Part shown: in pieces, positions 40,923 through 48,807 of the stretch | Numbering within the stretch: position 1 is the first letter of the stretch | How the letters are laid out: each line of letters opens with the position of its first letter | Source: Candidatus Kapaibacterium sp. | GTDB lineage: Bacteria; Bacteroidota; Ignavibacteria; Kapaibacteriales; UBA2268 | Direction: 5' to 3' | DNA length: 64,000 nt | Assembly: GCA_026418625.1 (NCBI GenBank) | Contig: JAOABA010000024.1 | Span: 1-64,000 of the forward strand | Made by a program: the position numbers and the translations under genes | The notes under the pieces: generated by a model | Told to the model about the DNA's origin: nothing | The model's database searches: none | Seen by the model: only the letters and a program-made list of their open reading frames with translations

Positions 40923-41963
40923 TTAAGTCCTTTTTGTTTCAAATAGTTTTAAGGATGTAATGAGTTTATTCCTACGCTCTGAAAAGAGCAGCTCAAGAAA
41001 GAGAAAGAAGAACGCCAAACCGAAAAAGTATTGGTATCTATCTTCATAATCAGTGAAAAGTTTGGTTTCGAACTCTTTTTTGTCCAGACCAGCCACTTTG
41101 GAGAGAATATTATTTAATTCAGGTTCACTATCGCCGGTTGGGAAGAATTGTCCTTTTCCGGCAGCGGCAATTTGTTGGAGCATAGTTGGATCGTATTTTG
41201 TTATAACAACATTGCCGTCACGGTCTTTCAAATATCCGGTTAATGAGCCATTATTATAAATTGGGACGGGTGCACCGGTAGTTGTTCCCATACCGATAGT
41301 ATAAACGACAAAGTTTTTTTCTGCGGCACGGGAGGCTTCGGAGACAGCGTCATCTTCGTGATTTTCTCCGTCAGAGATAATTATCAGGGCTTTCCTGCGA
41401 TTATCATTTTCTTTGAATTGTTCGCTTGCCAATTCTATTGCACGACCGATTGCTGTTCCTTGAGTAGGAATTAGCTCAGGCTCAGTGAAACCAAGGAAGA
41501 GCTTGGCAGCAGAATAATCAGTTGTTAAGGGAAGCTGGACGAATGCTTCACCAGCGAATGCTACCAACCCAATTCTGTCGTTTTCGAGCTTATCAATCAG
41601 TTTATTAATCATTTGTTTTGCACGTTCCAAGCGGTTTGGTTTGATGTCTTCAGCTCTCATACTGTTTGAAATATCGAGAGCGATAATAACATCCACGCCC
41701 TCACGCTTTGCTTCGGAAATTTTAGTTCCAATCTGCGGGTTTGCAATTCCTAAAATGACACTTGCAACAGCAAGAAGAATCAAAGTAATTTTGATATAGC
41801 TTTTGTAAGGAGAGGTTTCAGGATTTAATGTGCTCAGAAGCCGGGGGTCTCCGAATTTTTTGAGTGATGAATTTCTCAAATTTCGATTAATAATAAAAAC
41901 CAGCAAAATCACCGGGATGATGATTAGAGCATATAAAACTTCAGTATTTTCGAACCTGAACAT
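40923..41963 (-). CDS. VWA domain membrane protein (BatA/BatB-like)
   Basis: DVIIALDISNSMRAEDIKPNRLERAK (MIDAS), N- and C-terminal TM helices. Confidence 0.87.
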   Translation of the reverse strand: MFRFENTEVLYALIIIPVILLVFIINRNLRNSSLKKFGDPRLLSTLNPETSPYKSYIKITLILLAVASVILGIANPQIGTKISEAKREGVDVIIALDISNSMRAEDIKPNRLERAKQMINKLIDKLENDRIGLVAFAGEAFVQLPLTTDYSAAKLFLGFTEPELIPTQGTAIGRAIELASEQFKENDNRRKALIIISDGENHEDDAVSEASRAAEKNFVVYTIGMGTTTGAPVPIYNNGSLTGYLKDRDGNVVITKYDPTMLQQIAAAGKGQFFPTGDSEPELNNILSKVAGLDKKEFETKLFTDYEDRYQYFFGLAFFFLFLELLFSERRNKLITSLKLFETKRT

Positions 41964-42060
41964 AAGTCTTTTAGCGATTTAATTTGAACAACAAAAGACG
42001 AAAGGAAAAATTAGTTAGTATTTTTAAGGTGGTATGATAATAAGATGATTTGTTCCTTTT

Positions 42061-42173
42061 AAATAATGATTTTAATCATTTCTTTTATTCTTTATTTTTT
42101 TTACTATAGCCCACGAATAAATTCGTGGGATGATTTGATTTTTTTGTTATAAAATAATGATTTTAATCATTTC
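42061..42173. repeat. 22-bp palindromic direct repeats (family D)
   Basis: aaataatgattttaatcatttc at 42061-42082 and 42152-42173; the second encodes the RAYT C-terminus. Confidence 0.75.
42110..42129. repeat. REP-like palindrome family A
   Basis: CCCACGAATAAATTCGTGGG. Confidence 0.85.
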
Positions 42174-42608
42174 CAATAATCCGATTTTCATTCATTTTTT
42201 CGTGAATCATAACAAATTTGTCAAATTCTTCTTGAAAAGTTAATTTTCGATGATGTTCTTTCTGATTTTTGATATATTCAAACACTTTATTAACAATTGA
42301 TTCGCTGACAGAATATACAGCGCAACCACTCTGCCAAGAAAATTTTCCTGGGAAAAAATTATTCTGATTAATGAAATGTGAAGAACTTCCTTTTATTTGT
42401 TTGATAATATCTGTCATTGCTATTTTCGGATTTTGCAAGAATAGGCAATGAACGTGATCTGGCATTCCGTTTATTATTCTTACCGGGCAAAGAATATCTA
42501 TGAATTGTTCCCGAATATAATTGTAAATTTGTTCTTCAAAACGAGGTAAAATGAGCTTTTGTCTGTCTTTGACAGCCCAAATTGCGTGTTATAATATGAT
42601 TGTGACAT
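42163..42608 (-). pseudogene. IS200-like / REP-associated tyrosine transposase (RAYT), N-terminally frameshifted
   Basis: Frame 42163-42465 MPDHVHCLFLQ...YIKNQKEHHRKLTFQEEFDKF; same frame extends upstream as HAIWAVKDRQKLILPRFEEQIYNYIREQFIDILCPVRIING; MSQSYYN start (42608) lies in another frame. Confidence 0.8.
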
Positions 42609-42616
42609 ATTTTTAT

Positions 42617-42634
42617 AAACCATTAAAATGGTTT
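42617..42634. repeat. REP-like palindrome family B
   Basis: AAACCATTAAAATGGTTT. Confidence 0.8.
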
Positions 42635-42658
42635 TATAATTTTTTATGATTTCTTTCA

Positions 42659-42678
42659 CCCACGAATAAATTCGTGGG
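42659..42678. repeat. REP-like palindrome family A
   Basis: CCCACGAATAAATTCGTGGG followed by ctatgttttcaataattt. Confidence 0.85.
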
Positions 42679-42779
42679 CTATGTTTTCAATAATTTTTTT
42701 ATTTTCAATTATCCTCTGACTTTTTGCTTTTTCTAATGTTCATATTATAGTCAGATAATATAAATTTTACAGAAGGGTT

Positions 42780-42968
42780 TTAAAAAGGGCTTTTTATTTC
42801 TAATTGCTTGCAGATAATTTTACAAGTTATATTCACTATTTCATTATGGCGAGGGACACTTGATTGTTTATCATTTTTAGTATTTTGCCATATAGAATGA
42901 TTGCTACCTTCACGAATTTTAATGCAGCCCATTCGTTTTAAATATCTTTCGAAATCAATTCTTTTCAT
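42780..42968 (-). CDS. hicA: HicA-family mRNA interferase toxin
   Basis: FERYLKRMGCIKIREGSNHSIWQNTKN...SVPRHNEI...TCKIICKQLEI; conserved G-S-x-H. Confidence 0.85.
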   Translation of the reverse strand: MKRIDFERYLKRMGCIKIREGSNHSIWQNTKNDKQSSVPRHNEIVNITCKIICKQLEIKSPF

Positions 42969-43195
42969 TTAGCAAAAATCATCTTTCTCTTTAGGACTTT
43001 TTGCTCTTTATAATCATTCATTAATTTCATTTTTTGGGTTTCAAGCAAAAGATTTAATGCATCTCTTAAATTTTCTTTTAATTCTTCGATGGTTCTTCCT
43101 TGGGAAATTGCTGCGGGGAATTCTTCAATTTGACCTGCAAACCATCCACTCTCCGGGTCTTTTTGAATTAATATTGTCAATTCTGCGTTTTTCAT
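42965..43195 (-). CDS. hicB: HicB-family antitoxin
   Basis: MKNAELTILIQKDPESGWFAGQIEEFPAAISQGRTIEELKENLRDALNLLLE; 4-bp overlap with hicA; start set to 43195 instead of 43249. Confidence 0.85.
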   Translation of the reverse strand: MKNAELTILIQKDPESGWFAGQIEEFPAAISQGRTIEELKENLRDALNLLLETQKMKLMNDYKEQKVLKRKMIFAK

Positions 43196-43233
43196 TATCA
43201 ATAACTTATTAAATCTTATATTTAAATTTGACG

Positions 43234-43258
43234 AATAATAATTTATCAAATTATTATT
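43234..43258. promoter_or_regulatory. Perfect 11-bp inverted repeat upstream of hicB (candidate operator)
   Basis: AATAATAATTT-ATC-AAATTATTATT, 38 bp upstream of the proposed hicB start. Confidence 0.5.
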
Positions 43259-43299
43259 ATTGTTTAAAAAATTCTTTTCCTAATCACATATTGTTTTCT

Positions 43300-43545
43300 T
43301 TAACCTTCCAAAGGTATGAAATTTTCGGAAGGTTCCCTAAAATGCCAATACATCAAATTTAGCGGGAAATTACTCTTTATAGTATTAATTACTGCAACTC
43401 GTTGCTTATCTTTATAAATAAATTCTCTTTGATAGGGAGGGCGAATATCCAATTTTCCACCATAACCAACAACGCTTTCTTCGGCATTATCTTTATAGCC
43501 ATTAGCTATTTCCTTGACTGTTTCTTCTTTTAGCTCGATTTTCAT
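43300..43545 (-). pseudogene. N-terminal fragment of a DUF262 (GmrSD/ParB-like nuclease) protein
   Basis: DIRPPYQREFIYKDKQRVAVINTIKSNFPLNLMYWHF, then ends before the DGQQR motif expected in the family. Confidence 0.72.
43302..43335. repeat. Imperfect palindrome at the DUF262 truncation point
   Basis: AACCTTCC...GGAAGGTT, encoding REPSENFIPLEG-stop. Confidence 0.6.
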
Positions 43546-43562
43546 TGCTTTCTCTTTTTTTT

Positions 43563-43596
43563 ATTCATCCGATGACTTAGAGTCATAGGATGAATT
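43563..43596. repeat. REP-like hairpin family C (left of RAYT)
   Basis: ATTCATCCGATGACT-TAG-AGTCATAGGATGAATT (one mismatch). Confidence 0.9.
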
Positions 43597-43610
43597 TGAA
43601 CGAATAAATT

Positions 43611-44183
43611 TTATATTACAATTAATTTTCTTTCAGTTAATTCTTTCAATTCATTTGTCTTAATTATACCCAAAATTAATTCTTTGCTTGGCAGAGTTCC
43701 ATTCCTTAAATCAATATAATCCTGATAACTTGAAAAAAGCCAATCTTCAGCTTTTTCCACTAATCCAGAGCGAATTGGATTTTGATGAATATATGTTAAC
43801 AGGGTTATTAAATAAGAATCTAAGGGAATGAGCTTTGCTTTAGTTTTTTGATTAAAAAGATTACCGTGCCGATTCCACATTTTGTTAAATGAACGAGTAT
43901 ATGACCTCAAAAGTATTGCTATTTGGCTTGAGATTTTTTTAGAATAACCATATTGATATTCATCCGATGACTTAGAGTCATCGGATGAATTACTTCTTTT
44001 CACTTTTACCAAAAAATGAAAATGTGTCGGCATTAAACAATAGCCGATAGTTTCAAAGTAATCATCTAAATAATACCGATATTTTTTAAGAAAATACAGA
44101 TAATTTTCCTCAGAGCGAAAGAGAGCCTCCTCGTTATTCGTTCTATTGTAAATGTGGTAATATGTATTTTCGTAAAATTGCAT
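43611..44183 (-). CDS. REP-associated tyrosine transposase (RAYT/TnpA-like, Y1-HUH)
   Basis: YYHIYNRTNNEEALFRSEENYLYFLKKY; GYCLMPTHFHFLVKVK (HUH); TYIHQNPIRSGLVEKAEDWLFSSYQDY (Tyr). Confidence 0.9.
   Translation of the reverse strand: MQFYENTYYHIYNRTNNEEALFRSEENYLYFLKKYRYYLDDYFETIGYCLMPTHFHFLVKVKRSNSSDDSKSSDEYQYGYSKKISSQIAILLRSYTRSFNKMWNRHGNLFNQKTKAKLIPLDSYLITLLTYIHQNPIRSGLVEKAEDWLFSSYQDYIDLRNGTLPSKELILGIIKTNELKELTERKLIVI
43958..43990. repeat. REP-like hairpin family C inside the RAYT ORF
   Basis: ATTCATCCGATGACT-TAG-AGTCATCGGATGAAT, 33 bp, translated as NSSDDSKSSDE. Confidence 0.92.
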
Positions 44184-44196
44184 TTTTTCCTTTTTT

Positions 44197-44230
44197 ATTC
44201 ATCCGATGACTTAGAGTCATCGGATGAATT
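44197..44230. repeat. REP-like hairpin family C (right of RAYT, upstream of its RBS)
   Basis: ATTCATCCGATGACT-TAG-AGTCATCGGATGAATT. Confidence 0.92.
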
Positions 44231-44247
44231 TTTAAATCATACCAAAT

Positions 44248-44267
44248 CCCACGAATAAATTCGTGGG
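44248..44267. repeat. REP-like palindrome family A
   Basis: CCCACGAATAAATTCGTGGG + ctatgtttt. Confidence 0.85.
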
Positions 44268-44285
44268 CTATGTTTTAATTTTTTT

Positions 44286-44486
44286 TCAATCATTCTCTAA
44301 CTTTTTGCAAAAATAATGAGATTATTTTAAACCATTAAAATGGTTTTATTATTCCTTTATGATTTCTTACACCCACGAATAAATTCGTGGGCTATGTTTT
44401 CAATAATTTTTTTATTTTCAATCATCCCATAACTTTTTGCAAAAATAATGAGATTATTTCAAACCATTAAAATGGTTTTATTATTC
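44286..44486. repeat. Composite B-A-B array, 132-bp period
   Basis: tcaatcat...actttttgcaaaaataatgagattatttNaaaccattaaaatggttttattatt at 44286 and 44418; family A palindrome at 44372-44391. Confidence 0.88.
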
Positions 44487-44714
44487 AAATTTCTTTCTCT
44501 AAATATTAATTCGGGCTTCTTCGTTAATATTTTTGTGATGTAGTTTTGAAAGGTGTCGGGTTGGAATTGTTGGAAACAGTCTTAGCATCTGGCTCGAAGC
44601 CGATTATAAATCAGTTTGGTTAATATTTAAATGATGTTTATTTTCACAGCTAAACTTAATTGATTGAAGAAAAATAATTAAAAAATTTGAAAAAATAGTT
44701 AATTTGCTTTTGAT

Positions 44715-45677
44715 GTGGGTCTGAATAAAAATAATATTGGATTGATTTTGAACTATTTTCTGGTAGTGTTGGCTTTTTTGTTTTTTACGGTGTATAAAAT
44801 TTCGTTTTCATCATCGCAGGACAAAATCTATCAATCGAAAATTAAGTTCTTCAGACCTGTAATTACCGAACTAACCAAAAGGGGAGCAGACACTAACTTT
44901 ATTTATTCTCTTTTGGCAGATTCGAAGACTCAGTTCAATGAAAGGTTCGTTAAAATAAACGTAACGGGCTACCTTACCAAGACAGACTATTCGCATAATT
45001 ATAACCGTGCTTCGGTGAAATCATCGAACGAGTTTTTGCAGGAATATATGGATATTCTTACGAAGTGCGAGGAAATATATAAAGTGCCTAAAGAAATCAT
45101 TTCTGCGATTATCTGGATTGAAACAAAAAACGGGAAGTTCTTGGGAAATAATCACGTTCCCAGCGTTTTTTTAAGCACCGCCCTTGCCGAAGAGCAGTAT
45201 TTTATTGACTTGAATATTAAAGCAATGAAAGAGACATTCAAAGGTGATGATGAGGAGCGATACCAATTGGAGCAGAAAATCATTAAACGTGCAGGGACGA
45301 AATCGAATTGGGCAATGAATGAACTTTTGGCACTCGAAAAAATGAGCAAGATATCACCTATACCCGTGAATGATTTAATGGGTTCTTGGGCTGGAGCATT
45401 TGGCATACCGCAGTTTTTGCCCTCAAGTTATATCAAGTGGGCTGTTGATGGGAATGGAGATGGAGTTGTGAATTTATTCACTTTCGAGGATGCGATTTAT
45501 AGTGTTGCGAACTATTTAAGGGAAAACGGTTGGGGACGATCACGGGAATCCCAGAGAGCTTCGGTTTTCCTTTACAATAATAGCACAGATTATGTTGATG
45601 CCGTCTTTAGATTAGCACATAAACTAAGACAGTTGAATCAAGTGGAGTCTGACTCCACAAATGTTATCCAGCAATAA
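44715..45677 (+). CDS. Lytic murein transglycosylase (MltB-like)
   Basis: EIISAIIWIETKNGKFLGNN...WAGAFGIPQFLPSSYIKWAVDGNGDGVVNLFTFEDAIYSVANYLRENGW; GTG start. Confidence 0.85.
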   Translation: MGLNKNNIGLILNYFLVVLAFLFFTVYKISFSSSQDKIYQSKIKFFRPVITELTKRGADTNFIYSLLADSKTQFNERFVKINVTGYLTKTDYSHNYNRASVKSSNEFLQEYMDILTKCEEIYKVPKEIISAIIWIETKNGKFLGNNHVPSVFLSTALAEEQYFIDLNIKAMKETFKGDDEERYQLEQKIIKRAGTKSNWAMNELLALEKMSKISPIPVNDLMGSWAGAFGIPQFLPSSYIKWAVDGNGDGVVNLFTFEDAIYSVANYLRENGWGRSRESQRASVFLYNNSTDYVDAVFRLAHKLRQLNQVESDSTNVIQQ

Positions 45678-45678
45678 T

Positions 45679-48186
45679 TTATTTTGTTATATTGTTCTTT
45701 GCTTTTTTTGATTCTTTCACCTCTCCATTACGGAAGATGAAAGGAATTGCCTCGCTAATATGGCTGACAGGAATGATATTCATATCCTTTTTCACGAGTT
45801 CATTAATATCGTCAATATCACGTTCATTGTCCTTTGGTATAATGACAGTCATAATGCCAACGCGTCTTGCAGCTAAGAGTTTTTCGTTAAGTCCGCCAAT
45901 AGGAAGGATATTTCCTCGAAGAGTTATTTCACCGGTCATAGCAACATCTCCTCGAACTTTCCTACCGGAAGCGGCAGAAATAAGTGCAACAGTTATTGTA
46001 ATACCAGCCGAGGGACCATCTTTGGGGATTGCACCTTCGGGAACGTGAATATGAATTTCCTTTTTACGATAGAAATCTTCGGGAACACCAAGAAATTCAG
46101 CATTTGAGCGAACATAGGAAAGGGCAGCCCTTGCTGATTCCTTCATAACTTCGCCAAGTTTTCCCGTCAATGTAAGTCGTTCTTGACCGGGCATAATGGT
46201 TACTTCAATTGGAAGGATATCACCACCTACAGATGTCCAAGCCAAACCAGTTGCAACACCGACTTTATCCTGCAAATCTTCTTTCTTGTCTTTGAATTTT
46301 GGTGCCTTGAGTAGTTCTTCGACTTTGGCTTCATCAATAACAAATGATTTTTTCTTGATGGATTTTTTAAAATCGGGATTGTCTTTCAGGATTTCACGGA
46401 TAGAATCACTTTCGCCGTTTGATTTGCTTTTTCGATGTTTATCATAATCCTGAACAATATTTTTTGCTACTTTTCGCAAAAGGGATGACAATTCACGTTC
46501 GAGATTGCGGACCCCCGATTCACGTGTATATTGCCTAATAACCTTGTTGATTGCCTCGTCAGTAATTTTGATCTTTATACCATCAAGACCAAATTCAGCT
46601 AAAAGTTTTGGAAGGATATGTCTTTTTGCAATTTCAAGCTTTTCGGGTTCAAGGTAGCTATTGAGTTCAATTATTTCCATCCTGTCCTGAAGCGGTAGAG
46701 GAATTTCATAGCGAACATTAGCAGTAGTGATGAACAAAACATTAGACAAATCATAATCAACCTCAATGTAGTGATCATTGAAGGCTATATTTTGTTCAGG
46801 GTCAAGGACTTCGAGCAAAGCCGCAGATGGATCGCCACGGAAATCCATAGACATTTTATCTACTTCATCGAGAAGGATAACAGGGTTGATAGTTCCGGCT
46901 TTTTTCATAGCTTGGATGATTTTGCCGGGCATTGCACCAATATAAGTTCTTCGATGACCACGAATTTCAGCTTCATCACGAACTCCACCAAGAGAAAATC
47001 GAACAAATTTGCGACCTAAAGCTCTTGCGATAGAGCGTCCAAGCGAAGTTTTGCCAACTCCCGGAGGACCGACAAAACAGAGAATTTGTCTCTTTAATGA
47101 TCCCGCAAGATTAAGGACAGCAATAAATTCAAGAATCCTTTCTTTTGGTTTTTCGAGGTCATAATGGTCTTCGTCGAGAATTTTTCTGACGTGTTCTATG
47201 TCGAGATTGTCGTCAGTCTTGGTTTTCCAAGGCAATGAAGTAAGGATTTCGAGATATGTTCTATTCACGGAAAACTCCGGTGACATAGTGGGTGTTTTCT
47301 TCAATCGTTCAAATTCTTCATAAGCTTTGTTCTTAGCGTGTTCGGGCATATCAGCTTTTTCGATAGCTTCCTTCAAAGCAGCCAATTCAGGAATGGCTTC
47401 TTCTTCTTCACCAAGCTCTTTTTGCAAGGCTCTGATTTGTTCTTGTATGTAGAATTTTTTTTGAGTTTTATGAATAGTGTCCTGAACCTTAGAGTCTATT
47501 TCATCTTCAAGTTTTAATAATTCCAATTCTGAAGACAAAATTTTTGCTAATTCAAAGTATTGCTCCTTTAAGTTAGTTTTTTCGAGAATGACTTGTTTTA
47601 CTTCGACCTTTTGCTGGACATTAGCAGCAGCGAAGAAGAGTTTTCGAACCGGATCGTTAATATTTTCATACGCACCGATAATGTCAGGAGGTAAATTGCG
47701 ATTTTCCTTGACATATTGAATGAAAAGCTCGGAGGTATGTCTCATTGTAGCTTCGAATTCTTTATCACCTTCAATATAATGAATAGGAAGTTGAGTGATT
47801 TCAGCCGATAGATAATCGGTGCTTTTTTTTGGTTTTTTTATTTTTGCCTGAAAAATTCCTTCAACTAACACTTTAACCAAATTGTTCGGAAGCCTTAACA
47901 ATTGAATTATTCTTGCAGTTGTCCCGTATTGATATATGTCATCAAATGTTGGTTCTTCTATAGCAGGATTCTTTTGTGCAGTTACAAATATAAATTTTTC
48001 TCTATCAACAGCCTCTGCAACGGCTCTCAGAGATGAAGCCCTTCCGATAAGAACCGGAAAAATCATATAAGGAAAAATAATGATATCTCTTAATGGCAAT
48101 ATATTAAGAACTTTTGGTATTGTTATATTTAGTTTATTTGCTATATCCAGCTTCAAAAGTGATTCATCAAAATTATCCATATCCAT
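45679..48186 (-). CDS. lon: ATP-dependent protease Lon
   Basis: GPPGVGKTSLGRSIARALGRKFVRFSLGGVRDEAEIRGHRRTYIGAMPGKI; HIHVPEGAIPKDGPSAGITI. Confidence 0.96.
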   Translation of the reverse strand: MDMDNFDESLLKLDIANKLNITIPKVLNILPLRDIIIFPYMIFPVLIGRASSLRAVAEAVDREKFIFVTAQKNPAIEEPTFDDIYQYGTTARIIQLLRLPNNLVKVLVEGIFQAKIKKPKKSTDYLSAEITQLPIHYIEGDKEFEATMRHTSELFIQYVKENRNLPPDIIGAYENINDPVRKLFFAAANVQQKVEVKQVILEKTNLKEQYFELAKILSSELELLKLEDEIDSKVQDTIHKTQKKFYIQEQIRALQKELGEEEEAIPELAALKEAIEKADMPEHAKNKAYEEFERLKKTPTMSPEFSVNRTYLEILTSLPWKTKTDDNLDIEHVRKILDEDHYDLEKPKERILEFIAVLNLAGSLKRQILCFVGPPGVGKTSLGRSIARALGRKFVRFSLGGVRDEAEIRGHRRTYIGAMPGKIIQAMKKAGTINPVILLDEVDKMSMDFRGDPSAALLEVLDPEQNIAFNDHYIEVDYDLSNVLFITTANVRYEIPLPLQDRMEIIELNSYLEPEKLEIAKRHILPKLLAEFGLDGIKIKITDEAINKVIRQYTRESGVRNLERELSSLLRKVAKNIVQDYDKHRKSKSNGESDSIREILKDNPDFKKSIKKKSFVIDEAKVEELLKAPKFKDKKEDLQDKVGVATGLAWTSVGGDILPIEVTIMPGQERLTLTGKLGEVMKESARAALSYVRSNAEFLGVPEDFYRKKEIHIHVPEGAIPKDGPSAGITITVALISAASGRKVRGDVAMTGEITLRGNILPIGGLNEKLLAARRVGIMTVIIPKDNERDIDDINELVKKDMNIIPVSHISEAIPFIFRNGEVKESKKAKNNITK

Positions 48187-48279
48187 TACTGACCAATTAA
48201 TTAATAAAATTATGCATAATATAAATTACACGTTAATATAATTATATTGTTTTATAAGAGATTAATTAAAAAATAAAAA

Positions 48280-48306
48280 ACCATCGGTTGTAAAAAAACC
48301 GATGGT
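48280..48306 (-). terminator. Intrinsic terminator downstream of the 48331-48762 gene
   Basis: minus strand ACCATCGGTT...AACCGATGGT followed by TTTTTTATTTTTT. Confidence 0.8.
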
Positions 48307-48330
48307 CTTGAAAAAAAATCTAGCTTAAAA

Positions 48331-48762
48331 TTAGATTTCGTCAACTATCAGAACAGTAATTCCGCCAGAAGTTCTTACTCTTCCAACGAGAGTAATTTCC
48401 GAACCGGCTTTATCGGCTAATTTTTTTGAAGTGTTTTTGCCATCAGCATAAACAACGATGTAAACTTTATTCTTAGCTCTAAAAGCAAGGAGTTCCCCCC
48501 TTTCATACATAGCTTTTGCTTCATCTTTAGTTAGATTTGGTGCTTTATTATTTGTTACAACTGACAGTAAATTAACAACATAACCCTTAACAGATGTAAA
48601 ACCTTTTGGAAGTTTTGCTGGTGGGGTTTTTGTATCACCTTTTACAACAGTAGCCGATGGATCGGGTTGAATTATTTTACCTTTCTTTTCAATTGGTGCT
48701 TGTGCATAGGTAAGAGACATAGCCAGCAAGAAAGCAGTTGCAAATAAAAGTATTCTTTTCAT
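48331..48762 (-). CDS. Secreted protein of unknown function
   Basis: Signal peptide MKRILLFATAFLLAMSLTYAQ. Confidence 0.6.
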   Translation of the reverse strand: MKRILLFATAFLLAMSLTYAQAPIEKKGKIIQPDPSATVVKGDTKTPPAKLPKGFTSVKGYVVNLLSVVTNNKAPNLTKDEAKAMYERGELLAFRAKNKVYIVVYADGKNTSKKLADKAGSEITLVGRVRTSGGITVLIVDEI

Positions 48763-48807
48763 TATTTTTCCCTTTAATTGTTAATAAAATCTATTAATCA
48801 AATCAAA

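Noticed and set aside
42061-44486. Palindromic repeats as CRISPR or integron attC sites
   Set aside because: Spacing is irregular, repeats are of several unrelated families, and there is no integrase; RAYT genes give a better explanation.
44487-44714. Possible tRNA or remnant gene in the gap before the transglycosylase
   Set aside because: I could not fold a cloverleaf or find a coding frame; only a weak inverted repeat AAATATTAA...TTAATATTT.
45692-47019. Plus-strand ORFs opposite lon (118, 83 and 82 aa)
   Set aside because: Antisense to a strongly conserved lon gene; sequences look like low-complexity shadow ORFs.
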